This document shows, piece by piece, positions 20,936 to 34,290 of a DNA stretch of 64,000 nt. The stretch is from Odobenus rosmarus divergens. Its lineage: Eukaryota > Chordata > Mammalia > Carnivora > Odobenidae. Location of the stretch: the NCBI RefSeq assembly GCF_000321225.1, contig NW_004450480.1, positions 2,676,176-2,740,175 on the forward strand. The letters run 5' to 3'. The notes under the pieces were generated by a model. The model made no database searches. It was given only the letters and a program-made list of their open reading frames with translations, and was not told the origin of the DNA. The first letter of the stretch is position 1; each line of letters opens with the position of its first letter. Made by a program: the position numbers and the translations under genes.

Positions 20936-22477
20936 GCTCCCCATGTCCTGGAAAAACAGGAGTGAACGTCAAATTGGGACTCAGCGGATCTTGTGCCTTG
21001 GTGATCTGAGTGGGTATAGTTCCCGTGGAAGACGCAAGCACACAGGTGCAGCAACCTAGCAGGGTCTCCTCCCACACGCCCATGCGTCCCTTCTCCACAG
21101 GGTTATAGATCCCCACCCTACTCCTCCCAGACGCCAGATCTACTCAGCAGGCCAATGCCTACTGAGTGAAATGCTCAACAGAGCTGTGGCCAATCAGGTC
21201 AGCAGATCCAGCAACTGCTCACATTTATGTTTCTCAAAAGACAGGATGGAAAGTGTTCATTCCTGGCATGGACTCCCCAATCTGGGCTCATGAAATAAAC
21301 ATAAATCACAGTTGAAATTCATTTTTAAAAAATCAGTACCTACTTCATTAAAACAAATTTTTAAAAAACACACACAAAAATGGGAGTTTCTTGAACCGCA
21401 GCATATAATTTACAGAGTGCAAATATCTAAGATACATGTGCTAAATTTAAAGAAACAACTATTATTAAACACCCCATTATGTAAGGCAGTGAAATATATT
21501 TGCACCCTGTACATCCGTTATAATATTTCAACTGCGCCTCACAATGTTTGGCAGTTCTTTCCTTCGGTGATAATAAAAGGCTTTTCTTTCCATTAAATAT
21601 CTAAATTAAGTCAAATAGTGTATGTTAAATAAGCCCATAAGTCCCTTTGTATGATGCAATGCAGTCTTGAAATGCTTATCTACTGAGCATTCTGACTTAA
21701 AGGCTGGCGGTTTATGTCCCCTACAGAGCCCCGGGACCCTGCTGGCTTGGCCAGACTGTGAAAATAAGCTTCAAATGACCAAACGCAACTGCAACTTTAA
21801 AAGTAGGAACCAGACCAGACACAACAAACCACAGAGTAGTCGCCTCACTTGTCATAATTCATGTGTGTGGAATTCAACTGTAAAAGCATTCACAGAGTGC
21901 TAACTTTCCTTCACTGGGGCATTCCGTGTGGAATGTCAGATTTTGAAAAGCTGCTGATAAGTCACTCGCGATTACAAGTCTACAAGTTGTAGCACTAATC
22001 AAAAAAATATTTATCCTAACCCCAAAACAGCCTTGTCTGTGCCATCCAGTCCTAAACAATGCAGGCAAGTGCCAATGTTTTTAAATCAGCAGATTATAAA
22101 AATATGTACTCTGTTAGTGGCCCTGCATTAACATCAGGCTTCTTTCTGGGTGTTTCTTATAACTTCCATTTGTACAATATTCTCCATCTTGATGGCCTAC
22201 ATAATGATCACTTATAGCAAATCTTTTTTTGAAAAACAATTTCATCATGGTTCAATGACTCAAAAATATAATTCTTACAGATTTTTAAGAGAGAGACTTG
22301 AATGGATAAATATATACATGTGTAGATTTCAAAGCTCTGCGTGTATATATAAATATAAACGCATGAAAATGTAATAATCCAATTAGCACATCTTTTTTGG
22401 AAACTAAATTAATCTTAACAAAACTGGCCTAAGCCGCAGGTAGGAATCGGGAGGAAATGCCAGCCATGATGGTGCTC
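20936..22477. promoter_or_regulatory. unique DNA; candidate conserved block at 21300-22150
   Basis: 21300-22150 has no recognisable transposon remnant. It is AT-rich with preserved words such as 'taatatttcaactgcgcctcac', 'cggtgataataaaaggctt', 'gctgctgataagtcactcgcgatt' and 'gccctgcattaacatcagg'. No frame is open across it. The texture is that of conserved vertebrate non-coding elements, which is an untested inference. Confidence 0.3.
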
Positions 22478-22708
22478 ATAATAGCTTCATTAATTCAACA
22501 CTTACTATGTGCCAAGTGCAGTGTCTGGCCCTTGACACACATTTTTCTCGTTTGGCTTCTCACAACAAATCTCCAGCGTAGGAACGGATCTTTTACAAAT
22601 AAGGCAACTGTGGCTCAGAGATGTTCAGTAATGTGCACAAGGTCACATACTAATTAAGTAAAGAACCAGGATTTGAATCTAGTTCAGACTGTGCTATATT
22701 GCCTCCCA
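22478..22708 (-). repeat. MIR SINE, near full length
   Basis: Antisense order: 'caacacttactatgtgccaagtgcagtgtctgg', 'ttttacaaataaggcaactgtggctcagag', 'cacaaggtcacatactaattaag', 'ccaggatttgaatc', 'actgtgctatattgcctcc'. Confidence 0.88.
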
Positions 22709-23204
22709 GTGGTGCCTTAGAGACAGGATATAGGTCCTGGCTAAAGGTAGGGTCACATACCTAGCCCCTACATGGCCTTTTATCTTGGCTAGGAATGGAC
22801 AGCACAGTCTAGGCCCTCTCTCAAGAAAAGAACCAAGAGAAGACACACCCTACAAGCAAAGCAGAATGCCAAAAGAGCTACATCCTGCTTCTACCAGAGG
22901 CATGGAGAGGAAGAAATCCCCACCAGAGAATGAATCCTTAACCTTCCCCAACTATTACCTTTTTACTTCGTTACATCATATGAATCATATGAATGTTCGT
23001 GGAGAGTCTCATTTGCCCCTGTTGATAAACACTCAAGGAGCACATATTTAAGACAGAAAAGCAATAGCAGCCTTCTTCTTTCCAGAATGCAATCCAGCTT
23101 CTTCCTGGGTGATAAAAGATGGATAAACGGATGAAAGAGGCAAAAGCACCGCATTATCCATTTTCTGAATGCCTCTTCAAACAGGAGCTGCTCCCTGCTC
23201 AGTA

Positions 23205-23290
23205 GAGTAGAAAGAGAATGGGACGGGGAGTCAGCCAAGTCGGATTCCAGTTTCCACTCTGCCCCACATCCGGGTACCCTCACCTCCTCC
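23205..23290 (+). repeat. possible MIR remnant
   Basis: The segment 'agtagagtagaaagagaatgggacggggagtcag ... ggattccagtttccactctgcccc' resembles the MIR head. The downstream landmarks are lost. Confidence 0.4.
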
Positions 23291-23579
23291 CACAGTGGGG
23301 GGTGAGAAAGACAATCTCCAAGTCTGCGTTCATCTCAGGCTTTCACGGACTCTGACAGCTTCCTCTGAGTGCATGCAACCAGCACCCCAGCCCTGCAAAG
23401 CTCAAGAGCTAACAGCTAACACCAAGAAAACATCACCTCTGAGAGCTAAACTGAGCATCTCCTTAACAGGGATCACATGGGATTAGCAGCGCAAAGGAGG
23501 ATCCCTGAATAACCAGTAGGTGAGTTTTAGGGTGATGTGAAAACAATCCACATGGGCAGAAGTTACCAGGCATTTCCAG

Positions 23580-24605
23580 CTTCCCCAGGCTCCCGGCCCA
23601 ACTCAAATTTTTCCCTTCAACTCCAGTCCTGGTTACCTATCTGCCTCCATGACACGTCCTCTGGGATGTCTAGATACCCCAGAGGCAATACATCCAGAAC
23701 TTGATCTTCCCGGAAACAGCCTTCACACACACCTTGATCCTTCCCCATCACAACTGATGGCAGCTCTAACCCTTCTAATCACGCTCAGGCCAATGATCTC
23801 TAAGTCAATCTTGTCTCCTATCTTTCTCTCAAGCCCTGCATCGATTCCGTTAGGAAAGCCCGTGGAACCTGCCTTCAAAATAGATCTAAAATCTAACCAC
23901 TGCTCCCTACCTTCGATACCAACCTCCTGATCATGGCCACCAGCACCTCCCCCCTGGATTATACAACCTTCCTCACCGTTCTCCCTGCCTCTCCCTTCAC
24001 CCCCGCCCCCACCCAGAGTCTAGTCTCAACACGGCAGCAAGGATCTTGTTAAAATCTGCATCAGGGGCCAATACCTCCAGTACCACCAGGACACTCAGGT
24101 ACAAGGCAAATCCTTTACTGGTGAGGACCCAGTTAGCTCTCAGAGTCCATCTCCCACCGTACTCCTCCTGGTTCACTTCCCCAGTCACACCAGCCTCCTA
24201 ACTGTCCCCCAGTCTTGCAGGGCATGCCCTGCACCAAAGGGCCTTTGCATTAAAGGTTCCCTCTGCCTGCAGTGTTCTACAGGACTGACTTCCTTACCTC
24301 CTTTCAAGTCTTTGCTCAAATAGCATCTTCAAAGAGACCTACCTGGCCACACAATCTAAAAGTACAACACAACACCCTCCTATCCCGCAACCCCGTGAAA
24401 CCCTGCTTTTTCTTCCCCTGCACGCACTTTCTGACATGCTACACGATGTACTTCTAACGTCTCTCTGTTTCCATCCCCGTCTCTCTCCAGAATATGAGTA
24501 TCCGCAGGGGTGAGCATTTGTTTCGTCGTGAGCATTTGCATTCTGCATCCCTAGAACCGTGGCAGGCACGTAGTAAGTATCTGCTGAATGAACGACTGGA
24601 TGGGT
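23580..24605 (+). mobile_element. L2 LINE, long 3' end
   Basis: Over about a kilobase it keeps the L2 order. Decayed C-terminal ORF2 sequence includes 'ctcctgatcatggccaccagcacctcc' and 'ctcaacacggcagcaaggatcttgttaaaatctgcatcag'. Then come 'gggcctttgcattaaaggttccctctgcctgcagtg', 'cctcctttcaagtctttgctcaaatagcatcttc', 'gagacctacctggcc', 'gtggcaggcacgtagtaagtatctgctgaatgaac'. The reading frame is broken. A C-rich stretch at 23993-24014 gives a G-quadruplex pattern on the minus strand. Confidence 0.88.
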
Positions 24606-26534
24606 GAAGGACTCCAGAGGAGGGGATACTCCGAGCAGACGTCTTCCCTGCCGGTCTGGGTGTGTTACCTTTGCCTCCCAGACGCAAGAAAGAAAAACAG
24701 ATGTGTCTACACTCACCAAAGACATGGCACAGATACCATGGTTCTACATCCTGCACATGGCAGGCACCCAGGCAAGGGGGCTCCACTCTCGCACCTGGCG
24801 TGCACTCACAGCCCCTGAGTTCACTTCACTGGCTCTGCTCCCAGTAAGGGGCTAACACGGGTGGCCCTCTCACTCTCCCTTCAATGCTCCATTCCATTCG
24901 CCAACAAGATGCCCAGCCCTAAGACGAGAAAAACATGGCTCAACCATGCAAAACTGTAATTGAATAAAAATTAATTAGATCCACAGCAGGCGACTTCAAA
25001 AGAAAATGTAAAAATTACTATTTTCTCTAGAAGTCAAAATTGTAATTCAACAGCATAAAGATAATCACGTTAAATACACTGAAGTTTTCTTTTAACTCAA
25101 AAAGTTCAGTTTGTGAACCTGAGGACAGGCATCATCCCCCTCGGTACAAGCTGGCGACTCTAGACCGTCTCGTAACATCAGGCCTGGGATCCTGCCTTTT
25201 GGTTGAAATACATGACCACAACCTTAGTGTCCCTGCCACCTATCCCCGACCTTCCGCATCTCACAGAGAGCTCTGCAGCGTGTGGGTCTGGAGAGCTTCC
25301 ACGCAGACCAACACGGCCAGTCTTTCCAAACCTTACGCTTCCATTTCCAATGCCATTTTATTTCTGCTTATTGTTTTACACTCAGACGTGATTAAATTCA
25401 AAAGAGACATTCAACTAAATGGTATACGCATTTCCCTTTGATCAAAATTTACAGAGCAAAAAATAAAAATTAAAAAAAAAAAACATGTATTTACACAGCT
25501 GAGCTCACCACAAGTCATTGGAATCATGCTCACGGAGTGACAGCCACTTTCAAGCTTTTATTAGTTACTATAATGATCCGAGACAGGGGTCATCAAAATG
25601 CCTTTGCCAGAGCCAATCTAACATTACTGCATATTCCCATTGTGAAATTAAAGAAGCGTATGGAGGAGGAAGGAGAGGAGTGTGGCAGAAAACGTGACTT
25701 CTGCTCTGGGAGGCCACAGGAGGGGGAAACAGCCACTCAGGTATGAAACACGGAACGCCAATGGGCACTTCCTCTAGGTGCCACCTCGCTCACCTCTGCT
25801 GAGCACCCTAAGGAAAATATTTCAGCTGCTAGGGGAGTGAGACCCCAGGATTGATTACTAAGGAAAATTGCCAGAAAAAAACCACCACCACCACCACTAA
25901 AAACAGTCCTCGTCTTTTCAAGGAAGGAACAAGGGGTCAGGATGCTCAGTGTCTCCCATACTTGGTGAATATTTTGTCTGCCGCCAGGAGAACGGATTAG
26001 AAGGCTGGCCAGTGCAGTTCACTGGAAATGCCATCACAGATTTTGTTTAGTCAAATGTTCATTAAATACAAACTCATAACACAGACAGGACGACTAAAGC
26101 GCAATGGAGATCCTAGAGCAGCTAGGCTGTAGAAGACTTGACCACCACACTCATAAAAGGAGAGGACAGTCTTGTATCAACGTCCACCCTCCTGATTTGA
26201 TAGAGGTGTTCACCTAAGAGAACAGTCTCGTAGGAATCAAAACTCACTGAAGTACGTCATGGCAAAGGTGTCTAATTTCAAACTTACTCGCACCTGATTG
26301 GGGAAAAGGAGGTGCAAACATACAAATTGTGTGCATGTGTGAGAGACAGAGAATCCACCTGAGAGGAAGAAAAGGAGAGAGGTAGGAAGAGAAGAATAAA
26401 CAAATGGAGCCAAGCATAAACTAGTGAATCTAGCCAAAGGGTGTATGGAAATTCCTTGTACAGTTCTTGCAACTTTTGTACAAGGTAGAAATTATATCAA
26501 AATCAAAATGAGCTCATACTTTGCATCCTGATCT
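24606..26534. other. unique DNA, no gene recognised
   Basis: Overlapping open frames in several phases at 24450-24860 are not supported as exons. (ACC)n of about six units lies at 25880-25897 and an A-run near 25471-25483. Positions 25490-25640 are repeat-free with a constrained look (homeobox-like and CpG-containing words). Confidence 0.45.
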
Positions 26535-26552
26535 CCTGAAAAAATATATATA

Positions 26553-26773
26553 TATTTTTTTCTTTTTTTTTTTTTTTGAGAGCGAGAGAGAGAGAGATCC
26601 AGCATGCATGTGAGCAGGATGGGGACAGAGGGAGAGGCAGAGAGAGAATCTGAAGCAGGTTCCATGCTCAGCACGGAGCCCAATGTGGGACTCGATCTCA
26701 CAACCCAGAGGTCAGGACCTGAGTCGAAACCAAGAGTTGGATGCTTCACCGTCCTGAGCCACCCAGGCATCCC
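26553..26773 (-). mobile_element. CAN-SINE, full length, older subfamily
   Basis: Plus-strand order: T-run, GAGAGC..., 'ggttccatgctcagcacggagcccaatgtgggactcgatctcacaaccc', 'gagttggatgcttcacc', 'gagccacccaggcatccc'. The flanks CCTGAAAAAATATA (26535-26548) and CCTGAAACATATTA (about 26775-26788) look like an imperfect target-site duplication. A (TA)n tract adjoins the T-run. Confidence 0.94.
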
Positions 26774-26788
26774 ACCTGAAACATATTA

Positions 26789-27634
26789 TCTTGGTTATTT
26801 TCTAGAAAAAAATGAAAGAAATTAACCAGAATTAGATGCGCTTATCTGTTCATGCATTCTTTTAGTGTCTTAACAAGCATTTGCGAAGTACCTACCCAGG
26901 GCCAAGTGTGGCTAACCGGTCAGAGCCAACTGTGTAGCTTTGTTTCACCCTCTGTGGATTTCAAATAGCTGCATTACTGGTATGAGAAAAACATGGCGTT
27001 CCAATTTGGAAATGAGGTCAGCAATGCCAGTTAGTGCTGAGAAAATAAACCATTTTTTAATACAGAGCTTTAAGAAATCAGAAAGGAGAATTAAAATACT
27101 ATGTTTTACTTTGGCTAAGAGTATTAACCTACCCTGAAGGTGGTATAGCAAAGTCCACACATACACACGTTAGACATGGCACTGCAAAATACAGATGACA
27201 ATCACAACACATCTGCAAGTCCAAGCCCATAGAGACTGAGGGCGTCAAAGAGAGGGCAATAACCAAACACTTTCAATGATGAAAACGCTGTCTAGTCATG
27301 TGTGACATGAGTTAAATAAGTAACAATGCGAGAATGCATTTGTCTACCACCGCCCAGGGGTTTCTTGGGTTTAGCAGCCAAACTGGCAACAGGGATTATA
27401 TTATCAAGTAGTATCTATACCACTTTATTAACTGTCAGGGAAATGTCTATTACAATAATTGTCATGGAAATGGTGTTTATTTTACTGCCACCGGAACAAC
27501 CTGCCCCATCAAATCGAGGTTTCTTCGTCCAAGCATTCCCAGACAATGGCCAGGTTCCGTGCACCTTGATGGTATCGCTTTGTCTTTCCCTCAAGTCCGA
27601 CGTTGCTCGTATCGGAGAGAAGACAAGGCATTCT
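26789..27634. other. unique DNA, no gene recognised
   Basis: A word near 26875-26910 ('aagcatttgcgaagtacctacccagggccaag') hints at an old SINE/LINE scrap. Positions 27325-27500 (CACCGCCCAGGGG, TTATATTATCAAG, TGTCATGGAAATG) look conserved and repeat-free. Confidence 0.4.
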
Positions 27635-27800
27635 CTTTCACAGAGTACTTGCCCTAGGCTGCCTGGTTCAAATTCCAGCTCCTCTACTTAGCCACATTAT
27701 CTTGAACAAGCTACTTAACCTCTGTAGGCCTCAGTTTCCTCAACTGTAAATTGGGAAAACCACCTCAGTGGATTACCACAAAGATAAAAAGAAATTACTG
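27635..27800 (+). repeat. MIR SINE
   Basis: Landmarks 'gcctggttcaaattccagctcctctacttagccaca', 'gaacaagctacttaacctctgtaggcctcagtttcctcaactgtaaattggg' are in MIR sense order. Confidence 0.9.
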
Positions 27801-30800
27801 GATAGTGTTTGGAGCCACTGTTACTTGCACGGAATGACTGTTTCATCTTACCCACATGGTTGTCCTCTGGTACACAGAGGACAGTCCTGGCTCTCCCCTA
27901 GAAATCCACTAGATGCACTGGATGGTACCTCAAAATTTCAAATCCACTCAGTAGCTAGCTATTTAACAAATGATACAATCATAGTAGAATCATAAATCCT
28001 CCCCGGTGAAAAACTCTCAACTTATTCTCCTAATGGGAGACCTACTCGGGGAAATCACAGAGAATCTTGCTAGAGAATTTAGTGCTTTTTTTTTTTTTTG
28101 CATTTTATTTAAGTACATGCATCTCTCAAAGGACTCTAAGAAACTTAATACAGCCAGCTGGACCAGATGATCTCATCAGTTCATGGGCAGCAATAAGATT
28201 CCCTGACTCCAAATTTCTACCCTTGTTAGGCAAACAGAATTCTTCTACAGATGGGAAAACTCAAGCTCAAGGTCAGTCAACCAAAAACCTTCCCACTCTT
28301 GTCACTTGCTTAGAAACATCATAAAAGATAAGAATATGTAGAAAACACTATCCCTGCCCTCCTGGCAATTATAATCTAGTCCCACAAGAGAACATAAAGT
28401 CATAAATGACTCTTGGGCTCTTTTCTCTCTCTTTATTGAATACTTTTCTCCTAAGTGGAGTATCTATGGAAGTGTTACGCATTACGTCCAGGGCTGGGCC
28501 ATAAAAATTTCACCTATGTGATCCTCCCTGCTCTTTTTTCAAACTTCCAAAATTTTAAGCCCAATGCAGAAGATGGCAGAGACATAAGATGGAACGAGAC
28601 AGGGCCCCTGAGTCAACGCTTGGAAGAGAGGCCCTGGCAATCAGTAGAAAAACATCTGTTGAGCTTGAGTCGTTAACTGTGTGTGGGTTTATTTGTTACA
28701 GCAGCTGTCATGACCTTAGCTAAGACACCCTTCTTCCCTCTGGGACCTGACAGTGAATTATACCACCATTTATGGAGCTCCTATTAAATGCTGGGCTCCA
28801 TGCAAAGCATGGGGGAAATAATGAGGAGAAAGAACTGGTAGGTGTCTGTGCATATGAAAGTAACCAGAGAATAAGGGATAAGAGAGCAAGGGAACAGATG
28901 TGTGAGCTGTGCAGAGCCTGGGGAGACAAAGAGAGGTAAGCGTTGCTCTTGAAGAGGCTGTCTATAGAACAGCATCACAGAAAAGCCTTGTAGCTTAGAT
29001 GTCATATTCCAGGTCTTACTCTCTGTGCAGATCAAGTGCCCCTACCGCTCTAAGTCTCCTCCTATGTCTGACACCGAGGCCCAGAGCCTCCTAACTTTCT
29101 GATAACTAAAGTTAGAATTCTCTTGAAAAGTCATGGGCTTTTTTACAGGACCCCATGTCTCCTCATTCACCCCTCTGTCCTGGGTTATCCATCAACATGC
29201 TCCCACGGTTTCTCTGGTTTCATGCAACAGATCCTTCCCTTACTGCATTTGGGTAACTTTAATTTGACTCTTTGGCTTAAAATATTAAAGACATAATCTT
29301 TGAGATGCCTCAAAGAAATGAGTCAAAAACCCAATTCTTCCCCAACTTACAAAACCAAGAACGATACTGTGGAATGATGCTTTCCATGATAAAATGTGCA
29401 TCTGCTGCTGAATCTCTGTAAGGTGCTGACCAGCTCCACCAGGATATCAACAAATGCTCTGTTCTCTCCAGCGGCCAAAATACTTTCTCCTAAATGCAGT
29501 GGCCAGGCCCTGCAGAAGACAGTATCCTTCTCAAAGGAGCGGGTGTTAAATGCAACAAACACATGTCCAAACATTCCTAGAGTATGGTTTTCCCACTAAG
29601 AGCCAGGCAGGTGACCATGCCATCTTTCAATTTAACATTAAAATAAGATAAACATCTACTACCAAGCACAGAAAAAGCAAAAAATGAAACAAAACAAAAA
29701 CCAAAAAAGAAAAGAAAAGAAACACACACCACACACACAACACAAAGACAGCCAGGAGAAAAGGAGAGAAAACACGCATGCACGCACCCCCACACACCAT
29801 TCCCTATTAACTTCATACATCCCCGCAATTATCTTGGGATATTTCTTCATCTTATTACGAGTGTCTGAAACACAGAACATGTTCTCTGCTAACCCATAAA
29901 TGAACCACTCATAGACTTCTGTTTGCCTCATCAATTTCTACACCTTTTTGAAAAATAGATCATTTTACATTCCTTTTCAGTGATGGAAAAGAGCTCACAT
30001 TTTTCAAAAACATATATCCATTTTCTTTGCATATGTGCAGAGTGACTTCCCAGCATGAAACTGGCTGACCCCTTTAAATGTTCTCATTCCAAACAGGAGG
30101 GAAAGCCCATCTTATGTAACTCCACAGGAATCCTTGCAGGATTTTATCAGATGCAAACCTCTTGGCGGCTCATTAGAAAGAGTCCCCGTCTGTCACTCGG
30201 GTCAGATTTGAGGACATCTTTACAAGGATAGAAGGGGGCCTTTCCCCAACATTTCCCAGATCAGCCAACAAAATGCTATTCCGGTTGGCCTAAAAATGTC
30301 AGTGTATGACTGCCCTCAAGAAAATGGCTTCAAATCTAAAATGTTCCAGAAAGGAATGAGTAAGTCAGGCATCCCGAAAACGCTGAGAACGGTGTGTATC
30401 TGAAACCTGTCGGTCCTGTGTCTCCACTTAGCCTCTAGGAACCAAAACAGGTTGGCACTGACAAGTCAACTGAAATTTCTACGACATTTATGATTTTTTT
30501 CTCCCAAGCAACTCAGGTAAAGTCACGAGGCATAATCAACAATGACAGTTGCCATCTGAGAGCAAAGAGATGACCTGACTCTACCACCCACACCAAGCAG
30601 AACGCATGCAAATGAGAAGAGGAAGAAAAACATGCCAGGTGAGAACACAGGACCCCTTCCCACCCCCATCCCCTACCCTGACTTGCACCAAGGTCCCCCC
30701 TTGGCAATCACTCCGCGTGTATCCACTGCAGGCCAACATGGTGGACATGAGGGGTTAGAAGCCCAGTCCAGGGCTGCCAGAGGGAAGTATAAGGACCCTT

Positions 30801-31834
30801 AAAATGCAGGAAAATAAGTGCTAGGTTGGGATTGTGGAGGGAAAGTAGCAGAGCAAGACCCCTAATTTACACCAAAGGGGGCAGACAGGCTACGTCCCTG
30901 AAACTATAATCTGAGATGAGAAGAAGGTGGCTGGGGCCCAGGGCTTCTGTTAGAGGCCTAAAACTGCAGATCAGTGACCTGGGGAGCCCAGCGTGGTCCA
31001 AAAACGTGTTTTGCTTTGGAGAGACTAGATAGACTTCATTTTTATTTAGTTTCCACCATTTAAATAATCAAGACTAAACATTTTTTTTATTTAAGTTTTC
31101 TTGTTTCTTTGGAAGACACAAGGAGAGATCTGGCCACATCAAGTGAATATTTCTCCCACGACAACAACGGGGCGAGGGCTGAGCACCCCAAGTGACACAT
31201 TTTGGTTGCCTGCTTGCTCCTGCCAACAACAACGTTCGTACCCCCTGTTCTAGGCAGAGGGGACTGCACACACTGAGACCCATGGGGCACTGTAACATGT
31301 CACCAATGGCCCCAAAAAGCTCGGCCTTGGCGCCAAGACGCCACTTTTCGTAAAGCCCTCTGACTTGGTACATTTTCAAGTCTCTTTGCTTCAAAGCCAC
31401 AGAACATCTGAGCAGCAAGAAATGATGGCAGAGTTACTACTACAAAGGGCAGATAACAAAACCAAAATAAAAAACAGCCACCCACAAACATCCCAAACAC
31501 CACGCACCAGCAATTGCAAGCAAACCCTTGGGCCTGGCAAGAATTCTGAGAGACACTGGCAGCAGAAACACCGAGCTCCCCACAGGCAGCTGTCCAATGA
31601 CAGAGGCAAGGGTCCCCTAGGCTCGTCTGTCCATGTTGGCACATTCAATCTAGAGAAACTTCTTTCTTCATAATATTCATGTTTCTCAGGGTAAACTCTA
31701 CTCTGTTTAAAGAGAGACAGACCCAAAAGACAGGAAATACCACCAGACTGCTTTTCCTGCGATGATGTTTTCCAAGAGAGGCTAGGAAATTGGGGTACTT
31801 AATAAGTCAGAGACAGAGAGACAGAAAGAAAACA
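27801..31834. other. long unique stretch, no gene recognised
   Basis: Possible decayed repeat words occur near 28345-28400 ('actatccctgccctcctggcaattataatctag') and 28770-28830 ('ggagctcctattaaatgctgggctcc'). A purine/CA low-complexity tract lies at 29680-29800. Positions 30060-30420 are repeat-free with a conserved look. Open frames up to 114 codons (for example 31074-31418, minus) overlap one another and are not credible. Confidence 0.45.
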
Positions 31835-32025
31835 GGCTCTGGATTCAGAACGGCTTGGGTTTCAATCCTGAATCAGCTCTGTGACTCTGAGCAGAGAATG
31901 GACTTTCCCGATCCTCGGTGTCCTTGTGCCCAACATGGAAAAGGCAACGTCCACTGCCCAGACTGGAAGCGAGGGTGCAATGCAATTAATACAAAATACC
32001 TCAACCATAGCAGGTGGCACTTGGG
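31835..32025 (+). repeat. MIR SINE
   Basis: The segment 'ctctggattcagaacggcttgggtttcaatcctgaatcagctctgtgactctgagcag', 'atcctcggtgtccttgtgcccaacatgg' and 'aatacctcaaccatagcaggtggcac' follows MIR sense order, with the usual 'ctggcac' end. Confidence 0.75.
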
Positions 32026-32397
32026 AGCCTTGAGACTGCCACCACAACCCAGGATCTTCCGGGGCCAGTGCCATCCCCTGTCATCCCATGGACTAGCATA
32101 TATTCATCAAAACGCTGTGCACTGATGTCATATGGGAAGAAACAGGACGTGTGACTTGCGCCCATCTACTGTACACATCAGTGTCTGACGTTTGCACAAT
32201 GTGGTGGTCACAAGCAGCAACAGGCCCACAGTAAGCGAAGACAGACTCTGGCCTCTCTCTTCCCCAGGGTGCTCCTTTCAAATCCGCATGGGTTTTTGCA
32301 TTCTGCTGCATATTATTCTGAGGAGTCACAGCATTTGCACATTTAATTTTCTTAAATTCAACTACGTGAGCTGAAAGTTGAAAGAGAAGGTGGGTCA

Positions 32398-32750
32398 AAA
32401 TGGAACCTGACTTGGAAATAGGGTCACTGCAGATATAATTAGTAAAGATGAGGTCATACTGGAGGAGGGAGGGCCCCTAATCCAATAGGATGGGTATCCT
32501 TATAAGAAGGGGGGATTTGGACACAGGCATGCACACAGGGAAAACACCGTGTGAAGATGAAGGCAAAGATCAGGGTGATGCTTCTATCAGCCAAGGAATG
32601 CCAATGGCTGCCAGCAAAGCACGAGAAGCTACAGGAGGAGGCATCTAACAGATTCTCCCTCACAGCCTCAGAGGGAAGTAATAACCCTGCCAACACCCTG
32701 ATCTGGGACTTCTGGCCTCCAGGACCGTAAGACAATGAATTTCTGTTGCT
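32398..32750 (+). mobile_element. MaLR-type LTR fragment
   Basis: Same LTR type as 20342-20935 but in plus orientation: 'cttggaaatagggtcactgcagatataattagtaaagatgaggtcat', 'cctaatccaataggatgggtatccttataagaag', 'ggacacaggcatgcacacaggg', 'ccctgccaacaccctgatctgggacttctggcctccagg', then 'aatgaatttctgttg'. The ends are missing; it has no coding content. Confidence 0.8.
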
Positions 32751-34137
32751 GAAGAGGAAGAGGCTGGGAAGGAAGGACGGAGACAGTGGGGAGAAGTTAA
32801 AATGGAAGCAGTGAGTTCAGAATGCCACACCAATCATGCCATGTTGTCCTCAGAGGCATGATTCCATTCCTGCCTTTCACTTCCAGGGAAAGAAGAGGTG
32901 TACCAAGGAGGACGACTAGCATCCTTCTCTGCCTTGACTGATGGAGACTAGAGCCAGCTGACGGTCAAGGGGTCAGAGAATATGGACTATAGGTATTTCT
33001 ACTATGGCAACACACAGCTCAAGGAGGTGGGGAACAGAGAAGAGAGACCAAGAAAAGCTCTAGTTTGAGGATTGCAAATTGAGTAGATGTGGGAGAGGAA
33101 CTCACGAGAATATTCCAAACTGGATGCTCTGTCCCACCAAAATCAAGTTTCGTTTAAAAACATAATTTTTGCGGAAAGGAGAAAGAAGACCAGAGGAACT
33201 ACAGTGGACAAATGTTCTAGATGTTGGTTCTCATTCTTTTCTGCATGCAGGTTCCACAGGACACCCCTTTATTCTTAAAACAAATGCTCTCTTTTTTTTT
33301 TCTGAAACTAGTTCATTCTGGTTTCTGCTATCTGCAAGCCAAAACAATTTTATTTCCCCAAGATATTACAACTGTGTCTCTCTGGGGAGTAGCATTTAAG
33401 GCAGTGTCTATTTTCTCCATTTAGCTTATTCACATTTTTTAAATTGCCTACCATGACCACCTTTTCTTTTTTAATACAGATATATTTCTTGCAAATATGC
33501 CAGAAGTTTACAAACTCTTTCAGTTTATAGCAGTTTTTTTTTTTCATGGCACCCCTCCTCTACTCACCCGACCCTCCCCCCAAGCCAAAGAAACACCCAA
33601 CAACTTTATCTATTAAGAAGTTAGCTCCAAACAACTTTTATCAGCCGTAACAACTCAGTAGTTATTTGGGGTTAAAAAATAAATGTAAAGGAAAAATGCT
33701 TCTATTTCATTAACACAAGCCTTACTAATAGGACATATGAGCCTGCTGCATACGGCATAGGCCAAAAACCTGAAATCAGATTGGACACTGCCACCCTCAC
33801 TTTCTGTTCCAGGTTGATTTTTCAAATGGAAAGTGTGCTTTTCATCATGGCAATTGCTCAAAACCATCTACACAGAAACAGGACACTATCATTAGGAATA
33901 TAACACAATCTATCACTAAAACTGTGAATAACCTAGTAGTCTGCACAGGGCCCAACAGATGCCACTTGCCACCGTATTTCCCTCCAGCAGCCTCTGTGAG
34001 TTTGCAGCCCAGGATACCTCAGCACACAGTTTGGGAGCTGTCTCTCTGTACAATTATGCAGGTATGTGCAGGTACACTATCATTAGGATTTCAGGAACCC
34101 TTTCCACAGTAGCAAAATGAATTTTTTCATAGTATGC
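32751..34137. other. unique DNA, no gene recognised
   Basis: T-runs near 33291-33301 and 33535-33543. The short direct repeat ACACTATCATTAGGA occurs at about 33882 and 34075. No repeat family or exon could be assigned. Confidence 0.45.
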
Positions 34138-34157
34138 AAAGGAGGGTACAAATTTTG

Positions 34158-34270
34158 GGGTGTACAGATCGCTCAGCTGGCTAAGCGGCCAACTCTTGAT
34201 CTCAGCTCAGGTCTTGATCTCAGGGTCATGAGTTCGAGCCCTGCTAATAATAATAATAAAAATAATAATA
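34158..34270 (+). mobile_element. CAN-SINE, short copy with AAT tail
   Basis: The head 'gtgtacagatcgctcagctggctaag' and 'caactcttgatctcagctcaggtcttgatctcaggg' are followed by an (AAT)n tail. The flanks AAAGGAGGGTACAAATTTTG (34138-34157) and AAAGGAGGGTATAAGTTTTG (34271-34290) form a 20-base target-site duplication with two mismatches. Confidence 0.95.
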
Positions 34271-34290
34271 AAAGGAGGGTATAAGTTTTG

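Noticed and set aside
24339..24786. 128- and 110-codon minus-strand open frames
   Set aside because: They are antisense to the L2 3' end and its flank, and overlap plus-strand frames. No domain.
33882..34090. 15-base direct repeat ACACTATCATTAGGA
   Set aside because: Too short and isolated to infer an element; no matching sequence beyond the word.
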